A DNA stretch of 64,000 nt from assembly GCA_016716385.1 (NCBI GenBank), contig JADJWL010000002.1, forward strand, positions 62,001-126,000. The letters run 5' to 3'. The translations under genes were made by a program, and so were the position numbers. Positions 36,651-46,048 of this stretch are shown piece by piece; within the stretch, counting starts at the first letter, position 1, and each line of letters opens with the position of its first letter. Under the pieces are notes generated by a model. That model searched no databases, was not told the origin of the DNA, and saw only the letters and a program-made list of their open reading frames with translations. Source of the DNA: Bryobacterales bacterium (GTDB lineage: Bacteria > Acidobacteriota > Terriglobia > Bryobacterales > Bryobacteraceae).

Positions 36651-38678
36651 TTAAGTCAACCCCAAGGCTTTCATCGCCGCCATCATCGGGTCCGAGAAGA
36701 ACACCGGATCGACCCGCTCCACGATATCGCCCGAGACTTCGAGGAAGTTCCGTTTGTTCTCCAATGGGATGAGTGCCTTCCTTGCGCCGTTGTCCATTGC
36801 CACCTGCAGCGGCTCGGCCAGCGACCGCATGGCCTTGATGTTGCCCTGGATGCTCAGATCACCGAGGATGACCAGCCCCGCCTGGACGGACTGTCGCTTC
36901 AGTGCCGAATAGATGGCGACCACCAGAGCGATCCCGGCCTCGCATGGAACCTGATTGCATAACAGGTCGATGGCTTCAACATGGAAATCGGTCGTGTCAA
37001 CCTGCTGGCCGATTCCCATCTTCACCTTCTGGCCCATCAGGTAGGCAAACGCCCGATTGATCGACTCTCGCATCAATCCCTCGACGCCACCAGCAATCTT
37101 GAGCTTGCCTGTGCCGGGTGAGCAGCCAACCTCCAGGCGGTACAGTCCGACCTTGGCGTGATCGTCCACCGAAGACGTGTACACCGATCCTGGAGCCAAC
37201 GGATCGAGCGAGATCATGTCCCGGCCACCCTGCTCAGGAACGCCGATGAACTTCTCCTCACGGCTCTCGTTGTCGATCATCGAAAACGAGACTTGGTGAA
37301 ACTCGAACGACCCCATCTTCTTCAGTTGCTCTTTCACCCGGCGTCGGCCTTCGAGCGATAGTTCAACCAGTTCGGCGAGGTCATCCTTCGACAGATCACC
37401 ATTCGGATAGATCAACTTCACCAAACCGGATACGGTCTTCCGAACAGCCTTGACATCCCTAGATTTCAGGTGCGACCCGAGCGAGAAGTGGTGGTCCAAA
37501 ACCTCTGTGAACGTATGTTTCCGAAGTTCCCGCAACGCTTCCGCCAGATAATCAACGACGAAGCCGTAGTGATTCGTAAAGAAGTCCACCTTCATCTTCG
37601 GCATCTCCCAGCCGGGGATGTAGAAGTGGATTCGGTCGAGGAACGCCATGTCTTCTCGGATCACATCGGGCATAGGCATAAAAAGGTGTGACGACCGCAC
37701 CATCACTTCAACGGGCTGGTTCGTGTTGCCGAACATAGCAATCGAGGCGGGACCGGACAGCGAGTCCTTGCCCCGAGCAAACGTGCCCGATTCGCAGTAA
37801 GTTTTCAGTGTAGTGACGACTTCCTTCGGCATCTTTTGGAGGTCGGCCACTTCGTCAAAGCCGATCGCATCCCAGATCCCGACCAACCCCATCTTCCCGG
37901 TCGCCATATTGAAGAACAGATTCGCTACGGTCGTCGGCCCAGTCAGCAGGATCGTATAAGGCGACAACTCCTGGTACCCATAGCTCTTCCCGGTCTCACG
38001 AGGGCCAAGTTCCACCAAGTTGTAGTTGGCCTCAGTCAATGGAATGAGCCGGATCAGATAATGCAACTTCTGGCGGCGGCTGAAGTACGACGGTTCAAGG
38101 CCGATGGTTCGCAGCAGCAGGTCGATCCACTCGTCTGTCGTGAACTGCTTCCGGCACGCCCGATACTCGTCCAGGTCGAACGTCGCAAGCTGGATCGGCT
38201 TCAACCTGTCGATCCAGAACGGGCTGCGCTTGCCCTTCTGCTCCTCGTCGTACTGATGGCGCAGGTCCAACTGCACCCAGATGCCGCCCATCAAAAGACG
38301 GTCGTAGTCCCGAAGAAAATGCTCGGGGATGTGAACGTGCTTGTGGCCGAAGTTCTTCAGTTCGGCCCAGTGCTTGTCGTCGTCGGAAACGTATCGCACC
38401 TGCACCTTGTCGATGAAGGTGTGCTTGCCTTTGTCCTTCACCATCGACTGCGCCTTGTTCGCCTCGTCGGGCCGCACGAAGTTCGAGGCCAAGGTATTGT
38501 TGACGACCTTCAGTCCCGCCTCAATCGCCACCGGGTCGTCCGTGGCGCAGTATTTCCCGAGCAGGTATTCGAGGACGAACACCGGAACATTGGCTCCGAC
38601 CTTCACCTTGCGAACCAAGTCCTTGCGAACGACCTTCCCTGCAAAGACTGCTGCTGCTTTTCGATCAAGTTCTGGCAT
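36651..38678 (-). CDS. brxL: BrxL, AAA+ motor protein of BREX
   Basis: A 675-aa BREX type 1 protein. An AAA+ core has Walker A GPRETGKS (K231) and a second conserved block around IWDAIGFDEVADLQKMP. The C-terminal part resembles the Lon protease domain (CEAGIALVVAIYSAL and LGDLSIQGNIKAM), but the usual Lon PSAG catalytic serine is replaced by CEAG. This agrees with the view that BrxL is a DNA-translocating ring and not a protease. AAGGGAGA precedes the ATG, and pglZ ends 10 bp upstream. Intact here. Confidence 0.92.
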   Translation of the reverse strand: MPELDRKAAAVFAGKVVRKDLVRKVKVGANVPVFVLEYLLGKYCATDDPVAIEAGLKVVNNTLASNFVRPDEANKAQSMVKDKGKHTFIDKVQVRYVSDDDKHWAELKNFGHKHVHIPEHFLRDYDRLLMGGIWVQLDLRHQYDEEQKGKRSPFWIDRLKPIQLATFDLDEYRACRKQFTTDEWIDLLLRTIGLEPSYFSRRQKLHYLIRLIPLTEANYNLVELGPRETGKSYGYQELSPYTILLTGPTTVANLFFNMATGKMGLVGIWDAIGFDEVADLQKMPKEVVTTLKTYCESGTFARGKDSLSGPASIAMFGNTNQPVEVMVRSSHLFMPMPDVIREDMAFLDRIHFYIPGWEMPKMKVDFFTNHYGFVVDYLAEALRELRKHTFTEVLDHHFSLGSHLKSRDVKAVRKTVSGLVKLIYPNGDLSKDDLAELVELSLEGRRRVKEQLKKMGSFEFHQVSFSMIDNESREEKFIGVPEQGGRDMISLDPLAPGSVYTSSVDDHAKVGLYRLEVGCSPGTGKLKIAGGVEGLMRESINRAFAYLMGQKVKMGIGQQVDTTDFHVEAIDLLCNQVPCEAGIALVVAIYSALKRQSVQAGLVILGDLSIQGNIKAMRSLAEPLQVAMDNGARKALIPLENKRNFLEVSGDIVERVDPVFFSDPMMAAMKALGLT

Positions 38679-38687
38679 CGTTCTCCC

Positions 38688-39542
38688 TTACAGCGAAATG
38701 GCAACCTCAATCGTCAGGGGAGCCGTGAGTTCATCGTTTGTGGCGGCATCGAGCAAATGGATGCCAACCGTCTTCTGCGTGACCTCTTCCGATAGCATCA
38801 CCGTGACCGTGTTTAGTTCGACTTTCTGGTTGTCGTTCTCCGCAGCCTTTAGCTTCACTTCGCCCGTCGCATTCTGGAAACCATACGAGGCACTGACCGG
38901 GGTCGAAACGCATTTCTTGTTCGCCCTCAACTCAACTCGTACTTTGGGCGGTTCGATCCCGAACAGCCCCGCCTGTTCCCCGGCGATTTGGATGGAGAAG
39001 AATCTCGTGGTCAGCTTCGCCGTTCCAGGCTTCAGCGTCCAGCGGATTCCAGACAAGGGCGCTGACGGCTTCGTGATCGCCCGCATCACCACGACGGGCA
39101 CGATCAACTCCTGCGGTGACATCCCACCGTGGAAGTAGGCTCGGCCACCGCCCTTCGACTTGAAGACGGCGAAAGTCCACGGAGTCGCAACGTCGAACTC
39201 GCTTTCCACTCCCAAGGACGCCAGCGAGGTCCGCAAGTAGGAAGGTTCCGATGTGCCGCCGACGCCGATCCACACCCGTCGATGCAGGTCTTCCGCCTTG
39301 CCCCCAGGAGCCTCGATCTTCATATCGTCACCGATCTCCTCTGCGAACAGATGGCCGTGGTCAGCCACCAGCACGATGGTCTTGATGCCGTGATCGGCCA
39401 GGACCCGAACCCCACGCCGCAGATGATGGAGCACGCCGTCAATCTGGAGCCGAGCCTGCGCCACGTTATCGGCCTCGCACAACTCATCAATTTCCTGGGA
39501 GGTAATGAGGATCAACTCCGCACCCTGGATGCCGTCCTTCAC
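38688..39542 (-). pseudogene. pglZ: pglZ C-terminal fragment (third reading-frame segment)
   Basis: A 284-codon open segment holding the C-terminal part of PglZ, the alkaline-phosphatase-superfamily protein of BREX. The metal-binding motif IVLVADHGHLFAE and the following LHRRVWIGVGG are characteristic. The segment is in a different frame from the middle fragment. Conserved coding in this frame can be read back to about 39560, where the middle frame reads DLLPEAN and this frame reads SPKPTKKVKDG. One extra base near 39559-39566 explains the switch. It has no ribosome site or start of its own that looks natural. Confidence 0.85.
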
Positions 39543-40623
39543 CTTCTTCGTTGGCTTCGGGGAGCAGGTCTTCCCGCTTCGCCTCGAAAACTGTCACGCC
39601 AGCGTTTTCTCTCAAAAACGCTACCCGGTCCTTCCGATCCTTGATGACAGTGCCGCCGATGTCCAACGCCACTTTTCCCCCGCCCACAGCGACCACCTTG
39701 GCCGACTCGTTTGCCTTGGGGAGCAACGCCGCCATCCCGATCTCGGTGATTGTGGGGATCGTGCCCACCGCAGGTTGCAGAGACAGGTCGAAGTCATCCT
39801 TGAGAAGTCGTGACAACTCCCTAGCCATCTCGAACCGCAGAGCGTCTACCCACACGTAGGCGACCTTCCCATCCCCGAGCAGCGGCTTCACCTTCTTCTC
39901 AAAAACCTCCCGCTGCTGGAGGACTCCTTTCACTGGCGGCTTGGCCTTCTGATACGCCGTCATGAAGTGCTTCGCCAGTTCGGAACCGACTTCCGTATAT
40001 CGTTGCTCGGCCTTGGTGATGAGCTTTTCCAATTCGGGATGATCGCCGCTGCCCCCAAAGTCGAAGCTGTAATGGCGGCTTTCCATGTTCCGGTGGTGGG
40101 TATCGAGCAGGCACCACGGCTCGTCATCATCGGTGTATGCCTTCAGAAGTGCAGGGATGGTAGCCGGGGCCTGCTTGATGGCTTTGCCGACTCGCTCCGC
40201 CTCAATCAGCACCTCGGCTGCGGAAGAGATCAGCGCCCATCGAGCCTGGACCTCGGGTTTAACATCAGCCCAGAAACGGGAGAGCCGTTGCTGCGCTAGT
40301 TGAAGGAGTGCCGGGTTCGCTGCCTTGAAAAGCCCCGTCTCCACCTGCACCATCAACGCCCGTTCCACGCAGAAGAATGTTTCGTTGCGTTGAAGCAGTT
40401 CGACAGGCAAATCGAGCTTTCCGAGGCCGATCTCGTCTTCCACCTGGTTCGCCAGCTTGACGTAGCTGTCCCGCAGGTCTCGCCTATTGCGCCAAGTCTG
40501 AACGAGGCGCACGCAGGAGTCCTTGCCGCCAACACTGTTCGCCACAGGGACCGAAGCCAGTGACGCTGGAATCTGGCCCTTCAACGACAGAAACAGATCC
40601 GTGAGAAGAACGTGCCGCCCCAA
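39487..40623 (-). pseudogene. pglZ: pglZ middle fragment (second reading-frame segment)
   Basis: A 378-codon open segment with the core of PglZ, including VAYVWVDALRFEMARELSRL, the conserved block of the phosphatase domain. Real homology begins at about 40618 with GRHVLLTDLFLSLKGQIPAS, directly continuing the N-terminal segment (SPIGVSGW). The two join in frame if one G is restored in the GGGG run (+ strand CCCC, 40618-40621). Its own apparent ATG has no ribosome site. Read as written, PglZ would stop at 227 residues and this part would not be made. Confidence 0.85.
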
Positions 40624-41264
40624 CCGGACACGCCAATTGGAGAGGACTTCGGCGTCGGGAATTCGATATCAGAAATTAGCTTGGCAGGTGTCACGAGTTC
40701 CTTCTGGGCCTCCTTATTGCGGATCTCTTCGTCGGCCTCGCCGCTGCCGAGGAACGCCAGTGCGACATCCTGCGGGTTGGCCGAACCGAAGATCAGCGTC
40801 AGAAGGCCAGCAGAGATGTCCTTGCCCTTGTCGGCAAGCGAGTCCAGGTCGGCCAGCGAGAGTTTCCCGGCTTCTACCTGCCGCTCGATTTCCGCAACCT
40901 GATCGTCGCCGAGAATGGGCCGCAGCGCATTCCTTCCCACAACCGAGAGGCGGGTATTGCACGCTGGCGGTTGTTGCCGGGGCTGCATGATGACCCCGGC
41001 GCAGTCCAGTTCGATCAAGGCGCTGGCGGTGTCCGTGCGCTCCATTGGCACGTACACAACCAGTCGTGGTGCTTCGTTGCCGTCCAGAAGTTGATCGACT
41101 TCTTTTCGCAGTCGCAGGAAGCTGCCGTTGTATCGAGCGACCGTAGTCTTCGAGATCGACATTTGTGCCGCCACTCGGCTGTAGGCTTGTTCCGGGTCGT
41201 ACCAGACAACCAGCTTCTTCTCATCTACCTGCTTTGCGATCTGTTGAACGAGAGCTTCGGTCAC
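40581..41264 (-). pseudogene. pglZ: pglZ N-terminal fragment
   Basis: The N-terminal 227 codons of PglZ, with the typical opening VTEALVQQIAKQVDEKKLVV followed by WYDPEQAY. I start it at the GTG at 41264 because this overlaps the true pglX stop (TAG at 41264-41266) in the form TAGTG, a coupling usual in BREX operons. It ends in a false tail (GTFFSRICFCR) after a one-base deletion at 40618-40621. PglZ is essential for BREX in the studied systems, so if this is real the system is inactive. Confidence 0.85.
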
Positions 41265-41824
41265 TACTGGCAGCACTTCACAAGCCCTTTCTGCCGAAGC
41301 TGCTTGCTGATGGACGACCACTCGTACTTCCCGGCGAGGAGTTCGTCCCAATAGATCTTCGCCTCTCTCCAGGGGACGAGCTCGTGGAGGGGGCGATGTT
41401 CAGAACCACGCCATCGTTGAGGTCTGGTTCGAGATGCAGGTTCGCCGCACGACGCAGCTTGTCTTCAAGATCCTGCAGTTCGGAGACGAAGTCCTCCAGT
41501 CGTTCTACCTCCTTGGCGAACCGCTTGCCTTCCTTGCCCGATTCGCCTTGATGGCGTTTTGGCTCGAAGAGTATCAAGGCGGCTCGTTCCAAGCGAATCT
41601 TCGGTTCGACGTAGTTCACCAAGGCTTTGAAAAGGGTGTCCTTGTCGAGTCTGTGGTAATACAACCAGAGGGCATAGTTCCTCTTTGAGGACTGGAGCAA
41701 CCAATAGATTGGAGCCTTTCGCCGACTCTTAGAGTAGCGAGAAATGTGATCGTCCCAGAAGCCGCCCCTAGATGGCCGTCGAAAGTAGTCACGGACATTG
41801 TTTACTCTCAGGTGCTGAAGCTTA
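41264..41824 (-). pseudogene. pglX: pglX C-terminal fragment, two frames
   Basis: The C-terminal about 185 codons of PglX, cut from the main gene. From 41824 to about 41393 one frame reads LQHLRVNNVRDYF, then YSKSRRKAPIYWLLQSSKR and LWLYYHRLDKDTLFKALVNY, all conserved PglX tail blocks. From about 41389 to 41264 the original frame resumes with LHELVPWREAKIYWDELLAG and ends at TAG 41264-41266. The first shift is one extra base in the TAA at 41822-41824; removing it gives VEKLQHL. The second is one base missing in the G run at 41389-41393 (C6 expected on the coding strand, C5 seen). Confidence 0.85.
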
Positions 41825-44800
41825 CTCCACCTGGTCGGCTCCATCTTTCCAAATGACCTCGAACACGTTGCCGACACGATGGACTATGTCGTCGCTGTTG
41901 TCTGCATCATCACAGAACACCCCATCCCAACAAATATCGACGGGGTACTCGATAGGACTCTCCACGGCTGGCAGCCCATTTGAGTCTTTGAGCATTCCTG
42001 GCGGACACGCTGGCAAAGATGCAAAAGGATCAGGAAGTGACATCCACCCAACATCGGTTAACGCTGCGGCACAGTCCCACCGTCCAAAGGCAACACCTAC
42101 AGCGTATGAGATCGTTCGGTGAGCAAGATCAGCAAGTCCCACTGGAACGCCGTCGTCCTCATTCCGCTCCTCCGCTTCGGTGTCATCGTCGTATTCTGTT
42201 TCTAATTCAAGATTTGAGGAGTTCACACCATAGCATTTGTCGATGGCTTCGTCCCATGAGGCAGCACTTGCGTTCCGCTCGGCCTCAGCATCGGCTATTC
42301 GTTTAACTAGCTGATCCAAAGCCGCCTGGAGGCTCTCGCCGAGGGGAGGCGAGACGAAGCATGATGCTACTTCGTCATGAGCGGAAACGAGTCGGAGAGA
42401 TTCAATTGCTCCCTTAGTCTTTGCGCCAAGCAGGTCAGCGTTTTCAGGCACACGCCATGGCATCTGCTTGATAACACCAGTGTTGAATTTTCCGAAGCAC
42501 GCTTGAAGGTGGACTAAATACACAATGAGTCGGGAGTTTAGCCATCCCACAAGATATTCTGGCGAGATTTCTGATTCGCTCAAAATGGCTGGGCCAACGT
42601 GACCGAATATGCATCCTGCGGGCAGCGCACGTGCGCTAAACCCCTTGGCGCTACGTATTGAGTAAGTTGCGCCGGGTCTTCGATAGTATGCGGACGCTTG
42701 GCGACTTTGCGCCACCTGCCCGTTCACTCGCCTGTTTTCCTCTGCGAGTTCAGCTCCATCTCGATTCCACTTAACAAGCAGGTGAATGTCAGCGTAATAC
42801 AGCGCATAGTCACCACCTTTTGACATAGGCTCCCATATGCTACCTGGAGAGATCGCCGTAGGATCAACTTCCCACCGAAGGCGAAGAAACCGAAAATTGT
42901 CAAAAGTACGCATTCCCTCACGAGCGGTTCCAATCTCCGGCTCGAATACCGGGCTGGAGTGTTTTAGGAGGTTCGCAATGGCGCTTGGCGAAGAATAAAG
43001 CAACTTGTACTCGGGTAGATGGAGGAACATCTCCCTTGGAACGCAATAATTGATGCCAGTGGAATTATCGGCTGTTGGCAACGTTCTATCCGAGGCCGTG
43101 GTGTGACGGCGATCAATGGCTATCACTTCAGTGGAGGTGGCGTGCCCAAGAACATAGGCACACGACTCAACGTATGCGTCATCCATTACTCCCTCTCCGA
43201 GATCGAGGAGTAGTGATAAGGTCGGTATGACCTCGTGCTTGCGCCACCGAAGTAGCTTCTTAACCACGAGGAACGAACGTGAGGTGATTGCCCCCACAAG
43301 CCCGGTCGGTGCCAATTGAAGGCCTCTGGTTACAAAGCACCCGAGCAAGTCAACGTAAGTATCTGGATAGGATCGCCAGTTGTAGTCCGTCAAGTGTTTC
43401 TGACACAATCCAAACGGCGGATTCATTAGGACCACGTCAAATCGTTTGTGGCACACATCCACGAAACCAAAACCACGCACGGTATCTTCAGCGAAGAGTC
43501 GCCGTTGGAGGTTTCGGCCGTTCTGCGCTTTCTCGGCGTAGCTACGTAGAGCCTCTACAACCTTAGCTTCGGCCTGCTCAAAGAATTGATCGTCAGTGAG
43601 GTCGGTTAAATCGAAGAGGGTGGGCTGGTCGGGCTTTGCTGTGAGACGGTCCATCGCTGCTTGGCTAAACAAAAGCGGCTGGCCTTTGCGATCCGTGGCT
43701 TGGGTTGTTTCCCGTGCCCATTGTTTCTTGGCAGCGACTACAGCCTCCCGAATGTCCTCCTCGATCTTGAGCAGTGAACCAGCTTCTCCAGCCAGCTTCA
43801 TCTTGTCAAAAACGACCTCCACTACGTGCCCAAGTAGCTTCGGCTCCAACTGGGAGACGAACTCCTTGAGCATCGGTTCTTCACCGGGCATCGGTTCGGC
43901 ACATACAAAATTCGAGCGAGTGATCTTGGGACGTTCTTTTCTTAGCCCCATCTCCTGATAGGCCCGCTGGCAACGGAGCCACAGGGCCAACGCCGCAATC
44001 TGGCTACAGCGAAGGTCGATGTCAATGCCGTGGATGTTGTTAGCAAGAATTAACCGTGGAATATCTCGCCGTAGGGCATCAAGCGTCGGGTAATCCTCCG
44101 TAAGTGCCGGGCCAAGTTGTGGATCGGCGTAGGCTTCCTCGTAGATGGATATAAGCAGATCGAAACAGTACAACAAGAAGTGGCCGCTACCACAGGCAGG
44201 GTCGAGGATCTTCAGGTCCCGTGGGTCCCTCTTCGGTCGATGTGGGATGTGGACCGGGAGCTTGAGCAATCCTTCTTGTGAGAGACGGTCTCCCCCTTCG
44301 GCGTCTTTGGGCGGCAGTTCCCCATCATGAAGGAAAATCTCTTTTGGGCGACGGACGAGATAACGGCACTGATCTGTGAGCTTGGTTTGGCCTTTTTGCA
44401 TCTCGAACCAGATGCGGCCTAGAGTGTTGTCAGTTAGGAATTCGACCACGTAGCGGGGCGTGAAGAATTGGTTGCGGAAAGCAAGCTCGTACGAATTTCG
44501 TGGAGCTTGACTTTCTTTGCGGGCCTGATCACGAAGATCCTTTGGCGTGAAATACTGATAGACCCAACCAATAGTCTCGTCTTGAGACCAGAGTTGCGGC
44601 CACTTCTCTCGCAGTTCCGTTTCGTCTGGTTTGATGCCGCCGCCATTTAGCAGGTCCAGCACTTCATCAAGCGTCTTCTGTTTAGGGTAGAGCCTATTGG
44701 CTGGGTCGTTGGGACTGAACAACACGCCGATCTCATCAGAGAGGAGAGCGCCCAACCAATCCAAAAAGTGCCGATAAGCGATATCTTGATGCCCAGTGTT

Positions 44801-45223
44801 GAACAGCCGCTCGTCTTCTGGATGGTCGGCGAGATAGAACATCACGGCCTTCGAGTTGACGCCATTGCCCACGGCATCCCTGAACTTGTACTCCCCGATG
44901 TAGACCTCTCGGGCCTCCATCATCTTGTAAGCGCACAACCGATTCAGGTGTGTGAAAGCAATCTCCCGGATCAATTGGTCGAGAGCGTCCTTCGGCTTGA
45001 ATCCACGAGCCTGGATGTGATTGAAGTGGTCGAGGATGTCCTTGCGTGCGGACTGCTCTTCGTCGCTCAGGTGCGTCATCGGAGCATTCGGATCGGTAGT
45101 GACCTGATCCTTCTTGGCGAAGATGGCGTACTTGCCTTCAAGCTCCTGGGAGATCGACTCCTCCAGCAGCTTGCGGCACTGCATTACGACATTGCGTAGC
45201 CTGTTACGAAGTTCTTGATCCAT
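41822..45223 (-). CDS. pglX: PglX, BREX adenine-specific DNA methyltransferase, truncated by frameshift
   Basis: A 1133-aa open frame forming most of the BREX type 1 methyltransferase, which modifies host DNA at an asymmetric site and specifies what BREX attacks. The SAM-binding motif I is D341-PACGSGHFLL, and catalytic motif IV is N601-PPFG. The N-terminal helical region and the central target-recognition part are present. The frame stops at TAA 41822, but conserved PglX tail sequence continues in another frame for about 185 more residues, so this is a truncated product unless the sequence is in error. The start at 45223 (MDQELRNRL) is 1 bp after the stop of the HEPN gene. Confidence 0.88.
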   Translation of the reverse strand: MDQELRNRLRNVVMQCRKLLEESISQELEGKYAIFAKKDQVTTDPNAPMTHLSDEEQSARKDILDHFNHIQARGFKPKDALDQLIREIAFTHLNRLCAYKMMEAREVYIGEYKFRDAVGNGVNSKAVMFYLADHPEDERLFNTGHQDIAYRHFLDWLGALLSDEIGVLFSPNDPANRLYPKQKTLDEVLDLLNGGGIKPDETELREKWPQLWSQDETIGWVYQYFTPKDLRDQARKESQAPRNSYELAFRNQFFTPRYVVEFLTDNTLGRIWFEMQKGQTKLTDQCRYLVRRPKEIFLHDGELPPKDAEGGDRLSQEGLLKLPVHIPHRPKRDPRDLKILDPACGSGHFLLYCFDLLISIYEEAYADPQLGPALTEDYPTLDALRRDIPRLILANNIHGIDIDLRCSQIAALALWLRCQRAYQEMGLRKERPKITRSNFVCAEPMPGEEPMLKEFVSQLEPKLLGHVVEVVFDKMKLAGEAGSLLKIEEDIREAVVAAKKQWARETTQATDRKGQPLLFSQAAMDRLTAKPDQPTLFDLTDLTDDQFFEQAEAKVVEALRSYAEKAQNGRNLQRRLFAEDTVRGFGFVDVCHKRFDVVLMNPPFGLCQKHLTDYNWRSYPDTYVDLLGCFVTRGLQLAPTGLVGAITSRSFLVVKKLLRWRKHEVIPTLSLLLDLGEGVMDDAYVESCAYVLGHATSTEVIAIDRRHTTASDRTLPTADNSTGINYCVPREMFLHLPEYKLLYSSPSAIANLLKHSSPVFEPEIGTAREGMRTFDNFRFLRLRWEVDPTAISPGSIWEPMSKGGDYALYYADIHLLVKWNRDGAELAEENRRVNGQVAQSRQASAYYRRPGATYSIRSAKGFSARALPAGCIFGHVGPAILSESEISPEYLVGWLNSRLIVYLVHLQACFGKFNTGVIKQMPWRVPENADLLGAKTKGAIESLRLVSAHDEVASCFVSPPLGESLQAALDQLVKRIADAEAERNASAASWDEAIDKCYGVNSSNLELETEYDDDTEAEERNEDDGVPVGLADLAHRTISYAVGVAFGRWDCAAALTDVGWMSLPDPFASLPACPPGMLKDSNGLPAVESPIEYPVDICWDGVFCDDADNSDDIVHRVGNVFEVIWKDGADQVE

Positions 45224-45224
45224 C

Positions 45225-46046
45225 TCACGCCACTCCCTGCGATCGGGGCACAATCGTTAGCTGCTTGAGTTCCTTGATCCGGGTGTTCACGAGATCATCG
45301 AGCGCAAGGCATACGACCCGGATAGTTTCGACTGCCTGTTTTGCCCAGGGATAGCCGATCTCCTGGATCGGGCCAGAAGGATCGTCCTGGGATCGGTCGG
45401 CTCGATGAACGATGTCGTTGCGCCGTTTCACTGTTGCATCCAATGTCTTCTTGATTTCGTCTTCCGTACGGCCGAGCTTTTGGGCAATGAGACTCCACGG
45501 ATTGTCCAGGCCGAGGAGCACGCCCGTCACATGAATGCCCCGCTTGCCGCTGAGGTAGCTGAAATCCAGACTGCTGACCATCTTGTTGGCGACGAAGAGA
45601 GGATCGGGGTCGGACAGGATACGGACCACTTCATCCAAAGAAAATGTGAGGCTCTTGAATTGGGCCTTGACCTCATCGTCCTTTTTGGGTACGAAGTCAC
45701 GACCCCGCAGACGGATCACTTCGGAGAGATTATGGCGCAGGAGAAGCGGAAGGTACGTTTCGAGGCCCGTCGCTGCCGTGACGACAGATTGGCGCAGCAG
45801 GTTGCCAAGGGCGCTGCGTTTGATGGCGGCGGGTGGGACCTCAGCCAGTTCCCGAATCAACCCCAGAAAAATGCCGTTCGAGATCACCAACAGGCTCTCA
45901 TCTTCACTCGCCTTTACGAGTTCTCGAAGTGAACGCAGCAGGGTTTCCTCGGTGCTGAGGGAATCATGCTCCAGCAGCCGAAAGACTTTCAGCAGCAGGT
46001 CGGCTGGCCGGATGTTGTCTTCAAAGATTTGCCGAGGACTGAGCAT
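45225..46046 (-). CDS. HEPN-motif protein inserted in the BREX operon
   Basis: A 273-aa, mostly alpha-helical protein not part of the core BREX set. The C-terminal half contains R209-NDIV-H214, a R-x4-H motif typical of HEPN ribonucleases, in a setting (KRRNDIVHRADRS) like RiboL-PSP-HEPN proteins. It sits between brxC (2 bp gap) and pglX (1 bp gap), so it is surely co-translated with them. HEPN proteins cut RNA in toxin and abortive-infection systems. A role as a BREX back-up or as an RNA-binding accessory is inference. Confidence 0.75.
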   Translation of the reverse strand: MLSPRQIFEDNIRPADLLLKVFRLLEHDSLSTEETLLRSLRELVKASEDESLLVISNGIFLGLIRELAEVPPAAIKRSALGNLLRQSVVTAATGLETYLPLLLRHNLSEVIRLRGRDFVPKKDDEVKAQFKSLTFSLDEVVRILSDPDPLFVANKMVSSLDFSYLSGKRGIHVTGVLLGLDNPWSLIAQKLGRTEDEIKKTLDATVKRRNDIVHRADRSQDDPSGPIQEIGYPWAKQAVETIRVVCLALDDLVNTRIKELKQLTIVPRSQGVA

Positions 46047-46048
46047 GA

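Noticed and set aside
39487..41351. Programmed ribosomal frameshifting in pglZ or pglX
   Set aside because: Four shifts of mixed sign are needed, no slippery heptamer with a downstream structure is evident, and intact homologues of both genes are single frames. Mutation or sequence error is simpler.
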